Made by a program: the position numbers and the translations under genes. Positions 18,476 to 27,799 of a DNA stretch of 64,000 nucleotides are shown one piece after another (position 1 is the first letter of the stretch; every line of letters begins with the position of its first letter). This stretch comes from Streptomyces virginiae. Lineage in GTDB: Bacteria > Actinomycetota > Actinomycetes > Streptomycetales > Streptomycetaceae. The stretch spans positions 62,001 through 126,000 of the forward strand of contig NZ_JOAK01000011.1 of the NCBI RefSeq assembly GCF_000720455.1. Direction: 5' to 3'. The notes under the pieces are model-generated. The model ran no database searches, had not been told where the DNA came from, and was given only the letters and a program-made list of their open reading frames with translations.

Positions 18476-19312
18476 ATGCCCCCACACACCTCAGGGTCCG
18501 ACCGCGCTGCGGTGCCTCCCGCTGCCCGCGGCAGCGTGCGGTCCACCGCGCCCTCGTCCCTGGAGGTGCTGTGGCGCTCGTACAAGGACTCGGGTGACGA
18601 ACGGCTGCGGGAGCAGCTGATCCTGCACTACTCACCCCTGGTGAAGTACGTGGCAGGCCGGGTCAGCGTGGGCCTGCCGCCCAACGTGGAGCAGGCCGAC
18701 TTCGTCTCCTCCGGGGTCTTCGGGCTGATCGACGCCATCGAGAAGTTCGACATCGACCGCTCGATCAAGTTCGAGACGTACGCGATCACCCGGATCCGCG
18801 GCGCGATGATCGACGAACTGCGGGCGCTGGACTGGATCCCCCGCTCGGTCCGGCAGAAGGCGCGCGCCGTGGAGCGGGCCTACGCCACGCTGGAGGCCCA
18901 GCTGCGGCGCACCCCGACGGAGACCGAGGTCGCCGGCGAGATGGGGATCGGCGTGGAGGACCTCCACACCGTCTTCAGCCAGTTGTCGCTGGCGAACGTG
19001 GTCGCCCTGGAGGAGCTGCTGCACGTCGGCGGCGAGGGCGGCGACCGTCTCTCGCTGATGGACACGCTGGAGGACACCGCCGCCGACAATCCGGTGGAGG
19101 TGGCGGAGGACCGCGAACTGCGGCGCCTGCTGGCACGGGCCATCAACACGCTGCCCGAACGCGAGAAGACCGTCGTGACCCTCTACTACTACGAGGGCCT
19201 CACCCTGGCCGAGATCGGCAACGTGCTGGGCGTCACCGAGAGCCGGGTCAGCCAGATCCACACCAAGTCAGTGCTGCAACTGCGAGCGAAGTTGGCAGAT
19301 GTGGGGCGGTGA
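18476..19312 (+). CDS. whiG: RNA polymerase sigma factor WhiG
   Basis: FliA-type sigma factor that starts aerial hypha septation and sporulation in Streptomyces. The 278-residue protein has region 2 ([35 protein letters not shown]), then region 3, and region 4 with [19 protein letters not shown]. The organism is clearly not a flagellate, so WhiG rather than FliA is the right identity. It has its own 260-base upstream region and is followed by a TetR-type gene 28 bases downstream. Confidence 0.93.
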   Translation: MPPHTSGSDRAAVPPAARGSVRSTAPSSLEVLWRSYKDSGDERLREQLILHYSPLVKYVAGRVSVGLPPNVEQADFVSSGVFGLIDAIEKFDIDRSIKFETYAITRIRGAMIDELRALDWIPRSVRQKARAVERAYATLEAQLRRTPTETEVAGEMGIGVEDLHTVFSQLSLANVVALEELLHVGGEGGDRLSLMDTLEDTAADNPVEVAEDRELRRLLARAINTLPEREKTVVTLYYYEGLTLAEIGNVLGVTESRVSQIHTKSVLQLRAKLADVGR

Positions 19313-19340
19313 GCTTGCGGTACCTCCGTAGAGTGGATGT

Positions 19341-19922
19341 GTGCCCAGGATTCGAGCGGCCTCCGTGGCCGAGCACCGGTCGATGCAGCGCGGCGCCCTC
19401 TTGGACGCCGCGCGTTCCCTGCTGTCCGAAGGCGGTACGGAGGCGCTGACCTTCCCCGCCCTGGCGGAGCGGACCGGACTCGCCCGGTCCTCCGTGTACG
19501 AGTACTTCCGCTCCCGCGCGGCCGTGGTCGAAGAGCTGTGCGCCGTGGACTTCCCCGTGTGGGCCGCCGAGATCGAGGCGGCGATGGAGCGGGCCGACTC
19601 GCCGGAGGCGAAGGTCGAGGCCTACGTGCGCAGCCAGCTGGGACTGGTGGGGGACCGGCGGCACCGGGCGGTCGTGGCGATCTCGGCCAGCGAGCTGGAC
19701 GCGGGGGCCCGGGAGAAGATCCGGGCCGCCCACGGCGGGCTGATCGCGATGATCGTCGAGGCGCTGGCCGCCCTCGGGCAGGAACAGCCCAGGCTGGCCG
19801 CGATGCTCCTGCAGGGGGTCGTGGACGCCGCCGTGCGCCGCATCGAACTCGGCGCCGCGGAGGATCCCGAGGTCATCACGGAGACGGCCCTGGCCATCGC
19901 CCTGCGGGGCGTCCAGGGCTGA
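19341..19922 (+). CDS. TetR family regulator
   Basis: A 193-residue regulator. The N-terminal helix-turn-helix (GALLDAARSLLSEGG to FPALAERTGLARSSVYEYFRSR) is typical TetR; the C-terminal ligand domain is not informative. GTG 19341 is the only plausible start. Its end overlaps the convergent M23 gene by 47 bases, so the two mRNAs share antisense 3' ends. Ligand and targets are unknown. Confidence 0.85.
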   Translation: MPRIRAASVAEHRSMQRGALLDAARSLLSEGGTEALTFPALAERTGLARSSVYEYFRSRAAVVEELCAVDFPVWAAEIEAAMERADSPEAKVEAYVRSQLGLVGDRRHRAVVAISASELDAGAREKIRAAHGGLIAMIVEALAALGQEQPRLAAMLLQGVVDAAVRRIELGAAEDPEVITETALAIALRGVQG

Positions 19923-20433
19923 GCCCGCTGCCGTCGGTCCCCGCCGGCCCGCTCCACGCGCCGTCCGGTCGCGGGTGCGGCAGCAGGCGCGGGGTGGGCC
20001 GCGCCAGGAGCGCCAGCGGATTGAGGTACACCTCGCCCGACAACAGCCCCCAGTGCAGGCACGCCGTCGGGCAGTGCGACCCCTCCGTGAGCACCGCCAC
20101 CACCTGCCCCGCCGAGACCTCCTCGCCCTCCGTGACCAGCGGCCGGACCGGTTCGTAGGTCGTGCGCAGACCGTTCGGCAGGGCGAGCGAGAGGACCCCG
20201 CGGCCCGCGACCGGCCCGGCGTGGTGGACCCGGCCCGCGGCGACGGCGCGCAGCTCCGCGCCCACCGGGGCGGCCAGGTCCACCCCGCGGTGTCCGGCCG
20301 CGTACGGGGTCGGGGGCGGGTCCCACCAGCGCGCCACCGACAGCGGCGCGGGCAGCGGCCGGACCACGGGCGGCGCCGCGGGCAGGGCCGTCTGGGCCAG
20401 GAGCAGGAGCAGGCTGAGCAGCAGTGTCGTCAT
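19876..20433 (-). CDS. secreted M23 (LytM-type) peptidase-like protein
   Basis: A 185-residue exported protein with an N-terminal hydrophobic signal (TTLLLSLLLLLAQTALPAAP). The M23 core carries the zinc ligands in HRGVDLAAP and, later, CLHWGL, the pattern of HxxxD and HxH-type sites in peptidoglycan endopeptidases or their inactive relatives. The second motif reads LHWGL rather than HLHFE, so activity is uncertain. ATG 20433 gives a clean signal peptide. It is divergent from rpsB. Confidence 0.78.
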   Translation of the reverse strand: MTTLLLSLLLLLAQTALPAAPPVVRPLPAPLSVARWWDPPPTPYAAGHRGVDLAAPVGAELRAVAAGRVHHAGPVAGRGVLSLALPNGLRTTYEPVRPLVTEGEEVSAGQVVAVLTEGSHCPTACLHWGLLSGEVYLNPLALLARPTPRLLPHPRPDGAWSGPAGTDGSGLSPGRPAGRWPGPSP

Positions 20434-20683
20434 GCCGCTCAGCGTCCCGCGGCCCCCCGGCCGGTGGGCCGGACTGTGGACGGTCGGGGCACTGTGGACA
20501 ACGGCGTCACCCGGCATACCGCCGGGTCCCGTACACTTCTTGTGGCGATCCGGGTCACCGGGTCGACTTCGCACGCCCCGGCATCAGCCCGAAACGGCCA
20601 GGTGACAGCGTCTCTCGGTCCCCTCATGGGGGCAGGGCGCGGTGGGGCGTCAGGAACCAAACCGAGAAACCAAGGAGATGGCC

Positions 20684-21574
20684 ATGGCCGTCGTCACGAT
20701 GCGGGAGCTGCTGGAAAGCGGCGTCCACTTCGGTCACCAGACCCGCCGTTGGAACCCGAAGATGAAGCGCTTCATCTTCACGGAGCGCAACGGCATCTAC
20801 ATCATCGACCTGCTGCAGTCGCTGTCGTACATCGACCGCGCCTACGAGTTCGTGAAGGAGACCGTCGCGCACGGTGGCTCCATCATGTTCGTCGGTACCA
20901 AGAAGCAGGCCCAGGAGGCCATCGCCGAGCAGGCGACGCGCGTTGGCATGCCGTACGTCAACCAGCGCTGGCTCGGTGGCATGCTCACCAACTTCTCCAC
21001 CGTCTACAAGCGCCTCCAGCGTCTGAAGGAGCTTGAGGCGATCGACTTCGAGGACGTCGCCGCCTCGGGTCTCACCAAGAAGGAGCTCCTGGTCCTCTCC
21101 CGCGAGAAGGCCAAGCTGGAGAAGACCCTCGGTGGTATCCGCGAGATGTCGAAGGTTCCCAGCGCCGTCTGGATCGTCGACACCAAGAAGGAGCACATCG
21201 CCGTCGGTGAGGCGCGCAAGCTCCACATCCCGGTCGTCGCGATCCTCGACACCAACTGCGACCCCGACGAGGTCGACTACAAGATCCCGGGCAACGACGA
21301 CGCGATCCGTTCCGTCACCCTGCTCACCCGCGTGATCGCCGACGCCGTCGCCGAGGGCCTCATCGCCCGCTCCGGCGCTGCGACCGGCGACTCGAAGCCG
21401 GGCGAGAAGGCCGCCGCCGAGCCGCTCGCCGAGTGGGAGCGCGACCTGCTCGAGGGCGAGAAGAAGGCCGACGACGCCGAGGCCGCTGCCGCCCCGGCCG
21501 CCGAGGCCCCTGCCGCCGAGGCCCCGGCCGCCGAGGCTGTCGAGGCCCCGGCCGCCGACGCCGAGCAGGCCTGA
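20684..21574 (+). CDS. rpsB: 30S ribosomal protein S2
   Basis: Small-subunit protein uS2. The start ([27 protein letters not shown]) and the conserved GTKKQAQE and [10 protein letters not shown] segments identify it. At 296 residues it has a C-terminal alanine/glutamate/proline-rich tail of about 50 residues (repeats of AAEAPAAE), usual in streptomycetes. ATG 20684 lies six bases after AAGGAG; an ATG at 20678 is too close to that site. Confidence 0.97.
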   Translation: MAVVTMRELLESGVHFGHQTRRWNPKMKRFIFTERNGIYIIDLLQSLSYIDRAYEFVKETVAHGGSIMFVGTKKQAQEAIAEQATRVGMPYVNQRWLGGMLTNFSTVYKRLQRLKELEAIDFEDVAASGLTKKELLVLSREKAKLEKTLGGIREMSKVPSAVWIVDTKKEHIAVGEARKLHIPVVAILDTNCDPDEVDYKIPGNDDAIRSVTLLTRVIADAVAEGLIARSGAATGDSKPGEKAAAEPLAEWERDLLEGEKKADDAEAAAAPAAEAPAAEAPAAEAVEAPAADAEQA

Positions 21575-21586
21575 CCCACTGAGAGC

Positions 21587-21668
21587 GCCCGGCGTTCACG
21601 CGCCGGGCACTCACAGCACGGACGATGACGGCGGGGGAGCCGCGCCACGAGCGCGGCGCCTCCGCCGT
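21587..21668 (+). promoter_or_regulatory. two tandem hairpins between rpsB and tsf
   Basis: First hairpin: GCCCGGCG (21587-21594) pairs with CGCCGGGC (21601-21608). Second hairpin: ACGGCGG (21628-21634) pairs with CCGCCGT (21662-21668), with an inner CCGCGC/GCGCGG stem. Neither has a strong T tract. They may attenuate read-through or protect the rpsB mRNA. Confidence 0.6.
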
Positions 21669-21709
21669 TCACCCGTAGATCTACGACTTCGAGAGAGAAT
21701 CACAGACTC

Positions 21710-22546
21710 ATGGCGAACTACACCGCCGCTGACGTCAAGAAGCTCCGCGAGCTCACCGGCGCCGGCATGCTGGACTGCAAGAACGCGCTCGTGGACGCCG
21801 ACGGTGACGTCGACAAGGCCCAGGAAGCGCTCCGCATCAAGGGCCAGAAGGGCGTCGCCAAGCGCGAGGGCCGTTCTGCCGAGAACGGTGCCGTCGTCTC
21901 CCTCATCGCCGACGACAACACCTCCGGTGTCATCGTCGAGCTGAAGTGCGAGACCGACTTCGTCGCCAAGGGCGAGAAGTTCCTGGCCGTCGCCAACGAG
22001 CTGGCCGCGCACGTCGCCGCCACCTCCCCGGCCGACATCGAGGCGCTGCTCGCGTCCGAGATCAAGCCCGGTCAGACCGTCACCGCTTTCGTCGACGAGG
22101 CCAACGCCAACCTCGGCGAGAAGATCGTCCTGGACCGCTTCGCGCAGTTCACCGGCGGCTACGTGACCGCGTACATGCACCGCACGATGCCCGACCTGCC
22201 GTTCCAGATCGGCGTCTTGGTCGAGCTCGACAAGGAGAACGCCGAGGTCGCCCGCGGCGTCGCGCAGCACATCGCCGCGTTCGCCCCGCAGTGGCTGTCC
22301 GCCGAGGACGTCCCGGCCGAGAAGGTCGAGTCCGAGCGCCGCATCGCCGAAGAGGTCACCCGCGCGGAGGGCAAGCCCGAGGCTGCCATCGCCAAGATCG
22401 TCGAGGGTCGCGTCAACGGCTTCTTCAAGGACGCCACGCTGCTCGGCCAGGCCTACGCCCTGGACAACAAGAAGTCCGTCCAGAAGGTTCTGGACGAGGC
22501 CGGTGTCACCCTGAAGCGCTTCACCCGCATCAAGGTCGGCATCTGA
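21710..22546 (+). CDS. tsf: translation elongation factor Ts
   Basis: Guanine nucleotide exchange factor for EF-Tu. The 278-residue protein opens with the UBA-like domain (YTAADVKKLRELTGAGMLDCKNAL) and has the family signatures RSAENG and ELKCETDFVAKGEKF. Length is as in other streptomycetes. It follows rpsB with a 135-base gap holding two hairpins. Confidence 0.97.
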   Translation: MANYTAADVKKLRELTGAGMLDCKNALVDADGDVDKAQEALRIKGQKGVAKREGRSAENGAVVSLIADDNTSGVIVELKCETDFVAKGEKFLAVANELAAHVAATSPADIEALLASEIKPGQTVTAFVDEANANLGEKIVLDRFAQFTGGYVTAYMHRTMPDLPFQIGVLVELDKENAEVARGVAQHIAAFAPQWLSAEDVPAEKVESERRIAEEVTRAEGKPEAAIAKIVEGRVNGFFKDATLLGQAYALDNKKSVQKVLDEAGVTLKRFTRIKVGI

Positions 22547-22634
22547 GTCCGTCCGTACGCGACGGACACCGGACCCCGGTAGGGTCTGAAGCAGTCGTCC
22601 GCGCTTGCGCGAGGCGACCGCAGATCTGACGAGG

Positions 22635-22687
22635 AGGCCATTGCCGTAGAGGGAACCGCAAGGACCCACCGGCAATGGCCTTCTTCG
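22635..22687 (+). terminator. terminator-like hairpin between tsf and pyrH
   Basis: AGGCCATTGCCG (22635-22646) pairs perfectly with CGGCAATGGCCT (22670-22681) around a 23-base loop and is followed by TCTTCG. It lies 22 bases before the pyrH start codon, so it could end tsf transcription or act as an attenuator in the pyrH leader. Confidence 0.7.
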
Positions 22688-22708
22688 TATGTGCACGAGG
22701 AGATCTCC

Positions 22709-23488
22709 ATGAATCAGGGCGTGGACCCCCACACCGCTTCCGACGACAAGAGCGACCAGTTCAAGAAGGGCCGCCGCTTCATGCTGAAGCTGTCGGGCGA
22801 GGCCTTCTCCGGTGGCGGAGGACTGGGCGTCGATCCCGACGTCGTCCACGCCATCGCGCGTGAGATCGCCGCGGTGGTCCGCGACGGCGCGGAGATCGCC
22901 GTCGTGATCGGCGGCGGCAACTTCTTCCGAGGCGCCGAGCTCCAGCAGCGCGGCATGGACCGGGCGCGGTCCGACTACATGGGCATGCTCGGAACGGTGA
23001 TGAACTGCCTCGCGCTCCAGGACTTCCTGGAGAAGGAGGGCATCGACTCCCGCGTGCAGACCGCCATCACCATGGGCCAGGTCGCGGAGCCGTACATCCC
23101 GCTGCGCGCCGTGCGCCACCTGGAGAAGGGCCGCGTCGTCATCTTCGGCGCGGGCATGGGCATGCCCTACTTCTCCACCGACACCACGGCCGCCCAGCGC
23201 GCCCTGGAGATCGACGCCGAAGCCCTCCTCATGGGCAAGAACGGTGTCGACGGGGTCTACGACTCCGACCCGAAGAAGAACCCGGACGCGGTGAAGTTCG
23301 ACGCGCTGGAGTACGGAGAGGTCCTCTCGCGCGACCTCAAGGTCGCCGACGCCACCGCGATCACCCTCTGCCGCGACAACAAGCTGCCGATCCTCGTCTT
23401 CGAGCTGCTCGCCGAGGGCAATATCGCCCGCGCCGTCAAGGGTGAGAAGATCGGCACGCTCGTCAGCGACCAGGAAACCCGGGCCTGA
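22709..23488 (+). CDS. pyrH: UMP kinase
   Basis: Phosphorylates UMP to UDP; hexameric and allosteric in bacteria. The 259-residue amino-acid-kinase fold shows [11 protein letters not shown] near the N-terminus, the GGGNFFRG loop and the [11 protein letters not shown] segment. ATG 22709 is chosen for the AGGAG just upstream. The N-terminal 20 residues before the core are a variable extension. It follows a strong leader hairpin. Confidence 0.96.
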   Translation: MNQGVDPHTASDDKSDQFKKGRRFMLKLSGEAFSGGGGLGVDPDVVHAIAREIAAVVRDGAEIAVVIGGGNFFRGAELQQRGMDRARSDYMGMLGTVMNCLALQDFLEKEGIDSRVQTAITMGQVAEPYIPLRAVRHLEKGRVVIFGAGMGMPYFSTDTTAAQRALEIDAEALLMGKNGVDGVYDSDPKKNPDAVKFDALEYGEVLSRDLKVADATAITLCRDNKLPILVFELLAEGNIARAVKGEKIGTLVSDQETRA

Positions 23489-23498
23489 GCAGTCCGCT

Positions 23499-23523
23499 GC
23501 CGGTCCGGGCGGCCCGGACCGGC
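23499..23523 (+). terminator. hairpin between pyrH and frr
   Basis: GCCGGTCCGGG and CCCGGACCGGC form a perfect 11-bp stem with a three-base loop in the short gap between the two genes. No T tract follows, so partial termination or mRNA stabilisation is more likely than full termination. Confidence 0.6.
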
Positions 23524-23570
23524 CCGCCCGCCCGCCTGAACCATCCATTCAAGACATGCAGGAGCACGTG

Positions 23571-24128
23571 GTGATCGAAGAAATCCTCCTCGAGGCCGAG
23601 GAGAAGATGGAGAAGGCCGTCGTCGTCGCGAAGGAGGACTTCGCCGCGATCCGCACCGGCCGTGCGCACCCGGCGATGTTCAACAAGATCGTCGCCGACT
23701 ACTACGGCGCCATCACGCCCATCAACCAGCTCGCCTCGTTCGCGGTCCCCGAGCCGCGCATGGCCATCGTGACGCCGTTCGACGCGTCCGCGCTGCGCAA
23801 CATCGAGCAGGCCATCCGCGACTCCGACCTCGGTGTCAACCCGAGCAACGACGGCCGGATCATCCGGGTGACGTTCCCGGAGCTGACCGGTGAGCGCCGC
23901 AAGGAGTACATCAAGGTCGCCAAGAACAAGGCCGAGGACTCCAAGGTCTCCATCCGTTCCGTGCGCCGCAAGGCCAAGGACGCGCTCGACAAGCTCGTCA
24001 AGGACAAGGAGGCCGGCGAGGACGAGGTCCGTCGCGCCGAGAAGGAGCTCGACGACACCACCGCGAAGTACGTCGCGCAGGTGGACGAGCTCCTCAAGCA
24101 CAAGGAAGCCGAGCTCCTCGAAGTCTGA
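23571..24128 (+). CDS. frr: ribosome recycling factor
   Basis: Splits post-termination ribosomes together with EF-G. The 185-residue protein begins [17 protein letters not shown] and carries the family [13 protein letters not shown] and [15 protein letters not shown] segments; it ends with the usual helical [15 protein letters not shown] 23571 gives the standard length and sits six bases after AGGAG. The stop overlaps the cdsA start (TGATG). Confidence 0.97.
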   Translation: MIEEILLEAEEKMEKAVVVAKEDFAAIRTGRAHPAMFNKIVADYYGAITPINQLASFAVPEPRMAIVTPFDASALRNIEQAIRDSDLGVNPSNDGRIIRVTFPELTGERRKEYIKVAKNKAEDSKVSIRSVRRKAKDALDKLVKDKEAGEDEVRRAEKELDDTTAKYVAQVDELLKHKEAELLEV

Positions 24129-25204
24129 TGAACGACTCTTCCTGGCAGCCGGAGCCGGTTCCGGCGGGTCCCGCATACGATGCGCAGGTGGGCCCGCACA
24201 CTCGGCCCATGCCCATCGTGCCCGATGCCGCCGGCCGTGACTTCGACGACCGGGAAGCACGCGATCGGGGGGCCGCCTCGGACGGCGGCTCCCTCTTCCG
24301 CGCCGATACGCCGCCGCAGGAGCCCATGCCCAGCCCCCCGCCTCCGCATGCCGAGCACCCGCAGGACTCCTCCCCCCCGCCGCAGAAGAAGCGCGCGGGG
24401 CGGGACCTGCGTGCCGCGATAGGGGTGGGCGTCGGTCTCGGCGCGGTGATCTTCGCATCGCTGCTGATCGTCAAGGCGGTCTTCGTCGGCGTCGTCGTCG
24501 TCGCGGTCGTCGTCGGCCTGTGGGAGCTCACTTCCCGTCTGCAGGAGAAGAAGGGCATCAAGGCCCCTCTGGTCCCGCTCGCGGTCGGTGGCGCGGCCAT
24601 GGTCATCGCCGGATACGTCCGGGGGGCCGAGGGCGCCTGGGTGGCCATGGCGCTGACGGTGCTGGCCGTCCTGGTGTGGCGGATGACCGAACCGCCCGAG
24701 GACTACCTCAAGGACGTCACGGCGGGTGCCTTCGCGGCGTTCTACGTGCCTTTCCTGGCCACCTTCGTCGCGATGCTGCTCACCGCAGACGACGGCCCGC
24801 AGCGCGTGATCACCTTCCTGCTCCTGACCGTGGTCAGCGACACCGGGGCCTACGCGGTGGGCTGGCGCTTCGGGAAGACCAAGCTCGCGCCGCGCATCAG
24901 CCCCGGCAAGACCCGCGAGGGACTGTTCGGCGCGGTGGCCTTCGCCATGGTCGCCGGCGCGCTCTGCATGGAGTTCCTGATCGACGGCGGCGCCTGGTGG
25001 CAGGGCCTGCTGCTCGGCCTCGCCGTCGCGGTCAGCGCCACCCTGGGCGACCTGGGCGAGTCGATGATCAAGAGGGACCTGGGCATCAAGGACATGGGCA
25101 CCCTGCTGCCGGGGCACGGCGGCATCATGGACCGGCTGGACTCGCTGCTGCCCACCGCTCCCGTGGTGTGGCTGCTGCTGGCGGCTTTCGTCGGCACCGG
25201 CTGA
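24128..25204 (+). CDS. cdsA: phosphatidate cytidylyltransferase
   Basis: Membrane enzyme that makes CDP-diacylglycerol for phospholipid synthesis. The first 90 or so residues are a proline-rich disordered extension typical of streptomycetes. About eight membrane segments follow, and the CdsA signature is visible at the end: SDTGAYAVGWRFGKTKL, SPGKTREG and GDLGESMIKRDLGIKDMG. The start overlaps frr by one base. A strong terminator follows. Confidence 0.95.
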   Translation: MNDSSWQPEPVPAGPAYDAQVGPHTRPMPIVPDAAGRDFDDREARDRGAASDGGSLFRADTPPQEPMPSPPPPHAEHPQDSSPPPQKKRAGRDLRAAIGVGVGLGAVIFASLLIVKAVFVGVVVVAVVVGLWELTSRLQEKKGIKAPLVPLAVGGAAMVIAGYVRGAEGAWVAMALTVLAVLVWRMTEPPEDYLKDVTAGAFAAFYVPFLATFVAMLLTADDGPQRVITFLLLTVVSDTGAYAVGWRFGKTKLAPRISPGKTREGLFGAVAFAMVAGALCMEFLIDGGAWWQGLLLGLAVAVSATLGDLGESMIKRDLGIKDMGTLLPGHGGIMDRLDSLLPTAPVVWLLLAAFVGTG

Positions 25205-25229
25205 CCGGTCCCGGTCGGGTTATCCTGGA

Positions 25230-25260
25230 GGGCGCGCCGCGTGTACGCGGCGCGCCCTTT
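25230..25260 (+). terminator. intrinsic terminator of the frr-cdsA unit
   Basis: GGGCGCGCCGCG and its exact complement form a perfect 12-bp stem with loop TGTA, followed by TTT. Confidence 0.88.
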
Positions 25261-25336
25261 CCGTCCAGCGGCCGAGCCGCGGACCGGCCCTGCACGCGCG
25301 GGGTGACCCCCACCTCGTCGTACTGAGGAGTACCGC

Positions 25337-26452
25337 ATGGCCCCCCGTCCCGCTCCGGGTGAGCTCACCTTCGTCGCTCCCCGCGGGGTCAAGAAGCCGC
25401 CCCGCCACCTCGCCGACATGACTCCGGCCGAGCGCCGCGAGGCGGTCGCCGCGATCGGTGAGAAGCCCTTCCGGGCCAAGCAGCTCTCTCAGCACTACTT
25501 CGCCCGCTACGCGCACGACCCGGCGGAGTGGACGGACATCCCCGCGGGCTCCCGGACCAAGCTCCAGCAGGAGCTCCTCCCGGACCTGATGAACGTCGTC
25601 CGGCACATCAGCTGTGACAACGACACCACCCGCAAGACCCTGTGGAAGCTGCACGACGGCACCCTCGTGGAGTCCGTGCTGATGCGCTACCCCGACCGGG
25701 TCACCATGTGCATCTCCTCGCAGGCCGGCTGCGGCATGAACTGCCCGTTCTGCGCCACCGGCCAGGCGGGCCTGGACCGCAACCTCTCCACCGCCGAGAT
25801 CGTGCACCAGATCGTCGACGGCATGCGCGCCCTGCGCGACGGCGAGGTCCCCGGCGGCCCCGCCCGGCTGTCGAACATCGTCTTCATGGGCATGGGCGAG
25901 CCGCTGGCCAACTACAACCGCGTCGTCGGCGCCATCCGCCGGCTCACCGACCCCGAGCCCGACGGCCTGGGCCTGTCCCAGCGCGGCATCACCGTCTCCA
26001 CCGTCGGCCTGGTCCCTGCCATGCTGCGCTTCGCCGACGAGGGCTTCAAGTGCCGTCTGGCCGTCTCGCTGCACGCCCCGGACGACGAGCTGCGCGACAC
26101 CCTGGTCCCGGTGAACACCCGCTGGAAGGTCCGTGAGGTCCTCGACGCCGCATGGGAGTACGCCGAGAAGTCCGGCCGCCGGATCTCGATCGAGTACGCC
26201 CTGATCCGCGACATCAACGACCAGGCGTGGCGTGGCGACCTCCTGGGCCGGCTGCTCAAGGGCAAGCGCGTACACGTCAACCTGATCCCGCTGAACCCGA
26301 CGCCCGGTTCCAAGTGGACCGCCTCGCGGCCCGAGGACGAGAAGGCCTTCGTCGACGCCATCGCCCGCCACGGCGTGCCCGTGACCGTGCGTGACACCCG
26401 CGGCCAGGAGATCGACGGCGCGTGCGGCCAGCTGGCCGCCTCGGAGCGCTAG
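25337..26452 (+). CDS. rlmN: 23S rRNA/tRNA adenine-C2 methyltransferase RlmN
   Basis: Radical-SAM enzyme that methylates A2503 of 23S rRNA and A37 of some tRNAs. The 371-residue protein has the CxxxCxxC iron-sulfur motif at C132, C136 and C139 (CGMNCPFC), followed by the glycine-rich [11 protein letters not shown] and later [11 protein letters not shown]. Near the C-terminus [15 protein letters not shown] carries the conserved second methyl-carrying cysteine. ATG 25337 follows GAGGAG. Confidence 0.96.
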   Translation: MAPRPAPGELTFVAPRGVKKPPRHLADMTPAERREAVAAIGEKPFRAKQLSQHYFARYAHDPAEWTDIPAGSRTKLQQELLPDLMNVVRHISCDNDTTRKTLWKLHDGTLVESVLMRYPDRVTMCISSQAGCGMNCPFCATGQAGLDRNLSTAEIVHQIVDGMRALRDGEVPGGPARLSNIVFMGMGEPLANYNRVVGAIRRLTDPEPDGLGLSQRGITVSTVGLVPAMLRFADEGFKCRLAVSLHAPDDELRDTLVPVNTRWKVREVLDAAWEYAEKSGRRISIEYALIRDINDQAWRGDLLGRLLKGKRVHVNLIPLNPTPGSKWTASRPEDEKAFVDAIARHGVPVTVRDTRGQEIDGACGQLAASER

Positions 26453-26474
26453 CGTCCGCTTCCGGCCGGTCACA

Positions 26475-26502
26475 TTCGGCCACGGGGTACCCTGTGGCCG
26501 AA
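26475..26502. terminator. palindromic hairpin after rlmN
   Basis: TTCGGCCAC (26475-26483) pairs with GTGGCCGAA (26494-26502), with GGGTACCC-like bases between. It lies just after the rlmN stop and before the riboswitch, so it probably ends rlmN transcription; no T tract follows. Confidence 0.55.
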
Positions 26503-26515
26503 CCAATTGCATATT

Positions 26516-26609
26516 CCGACAGGGGAGCGCCACAGCGCTGAGAGTGCGGTTCCGTCATCCGCAGACCCTCTGAACCTCGCCCCGGTCATTCGGGGTAGGA
26601 AGTTCGGTC
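26516..26609 (+). promoter_or_regulatory. TPP riboswitch (THI element)
   Basis: The region has the conserved TPP aptamer blocks in order: GGGG at 26522-26525, CTGAGA at 26538-26543, ACCCTCTGAACCT near 26565-26577 and GGTAGGAAG near 26594-26602. Flanking bases CCGA and TTCGG can close P1. The element lies in the 5' leader of the following ABC importer, so its substrate is very probably thiamine or a precursor. Confidence 0.92.
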
Positions 26610-26626
26610 ACCACTCAAGCTGTTGC

Positions 26627-26667
26627 GCCCTGCCCGGCGTCCGCTCGCACAGAGCGCCGGGCAGGGC
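26627..26667 (+). promoter_or_regulatory. first hairpin of the riboswitch expression platform
   Basis: GCCCTGCCCGGCG (26627-26639) pairs perfectly with CGCCGGGCAGGGC (26655-26667). It is followed by a pyrimidine run without a clean T tract. It could be a terminator or a spacer helix that alternates with the aptamer. Confidence 0.65.
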
Positions 26668-26675
26668 CGCGTCTT

Positions 26676-26694
26676 CTCCTGGTCATCCCAGGAG
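26676..26694 (+). promoter_or_regulatory. hairpin masking the Shine-Dalgarno sequence
   Basis: CTCCTGG (26676-26682) pairs with CCAGGAG (26688-26694). The right arm contains most of the AGGAGG ribosome binding site (26690-26695) of the next gene, ten bases before its GTG. This suggests that the riboswitch acts at least partly on translation. Confidence 0.65.
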
Positions 26695-26704
26695 GAATTC
26701 ACCA

Positions 26705-27799
26705 GTGAGCACCACCAAGAAGATCGCGGGCGCCGCGCTCGCGGCCGCGCTGGGCGTCACCACGCTCAGCGCCTGCGGCGACGCCAAGGACAAGCCCGCG
26801 GGTGCGAGCGACGCCCCGAAGTCCAAGACCGTCACGCTCGTCTCCCACGACTCCTTCAACGTGACCGAGTCGGTCCTCAAGGAGTTCGAGCAGCAGAGCG
26901 GCTACACCGTCAAGGTCCTGAAGTCCGGGGACGCCGGCGCCGCCCTGAACCAGGAGATCCTCACCAAGGGCTCCCCGCGCGGAGACGTCTTCTTCGGCGT
27001 GGACAACACCCTGCTCTCGCGCGCCCTCGACAACGGCATCTTCACCCCCTACGAGGCCAAGGGCCTGGCCGAGGTGAAGCCCGAGTACGTGCTCGACAAG
27101 GAGCACCGGGTCACCCCGATCGACTCCGGCGACATCTGCGTCAACTACGACAAGGCCTACTTCGCCGACAAGAAGATCGCCCCGCCGCAGACGCTGGACG
27201 ACCTGACCAAGCCGGAGTACAAGAACCTGCTGGTGGTCGAGAACGCCGCCACCTCCTCTCCCGGTCTCGGCTTCGTGCTCGCCTCCGTCGGCAAGTACGG
27301 CGAGGACGGCTGGAAGGACTACTGGAGCAAGCTGAAGGCCAACGGCGTCGAGGTCGTCGACGGCTGGGAGCAGGCCTACAACGAGCGCTTCTCCGGTTCC
27401 GCGGGCGGCAAGAAGGCCAAGGGCGACCGCCCGCTGGTCGTCTCCTACGCCTCCAGCCCGCCGGTCGAGGTGCTGTACGGCGAGCCCCAGCCGGCCGAGG
27501 CGCCGACGGGCGTCGCCACCGGCACCTGCTTCCGTCAGATCGAGTTCGCGGGCCTGCTCAAGGGCGCGAAGAACGAGGAGGGCGGCAAGGCCCTCGTGGA
27601 CTTCCTGATCAGCAAGAAGTTCCAGGAGGACATGCCGCTCCAGATGTTCGTGAACCCGGTGACCAAGGACGCCGCGCTGCCGGAGCTGTTCACCAAGCAC
27701 GGTGTGGTGGTCGAGAAGCCGGAGAACGTCACCCCGGAGACCATCGCCAAGAACCGTGAGCAGTGGGTCAAGGCATGGACCGCGCTCGTCGTGAAGTAG
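26705..27799 (+). CDS. thiamine-type ABC transporter substrate-binding lipoprotein
   Basis: A 364-residue lipoprotein with signal peptide and lipobox LSAC (Cys near residue 22), then the extracellular solute-binding fold of the TbpA/ThiB family (VTLVSHDSFNVTESVLKEFEQQSG). Together with the TPP riboswitch upstream and the permease and ATPase genes downstream it should capture thiamine or a phosphorylated form. GTG 26705 follows the masked AGGAGG site. The end overlaps the permease start. Confidence 0.9.
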   Translation: MSTTKKIAGAALAAALGVTTLSACGDAKDKPAGASDAPKSKTVTLVSHDSFNVTESVLKEFEQQSGYTVKVLKSGDAGAALNQEILTKGSPRGDVFFGVDNTLLSRALDNGIFTPYEAKGLAEVKPEYVLDKEHRVTPIDSGDICVNYDKAYFADKKIAPPQTLDDLTKPEYKNLLVVENAATSSPGLGFVLASVGKYGEDGWKDYWSKLKANGVEVVDGWEQAYNERFSGSAGGKKAKGDRPLVVSYASSPPVEVLYGEPQPAEAPTGVATGTCFRQIEFAGLLKGAKNEEGGKALVDFLISKKFQEDMPLQMFVNPVTKDAALPELFTKHGVVVEKPENVTPETIAKNREQWVKAWTALVVK

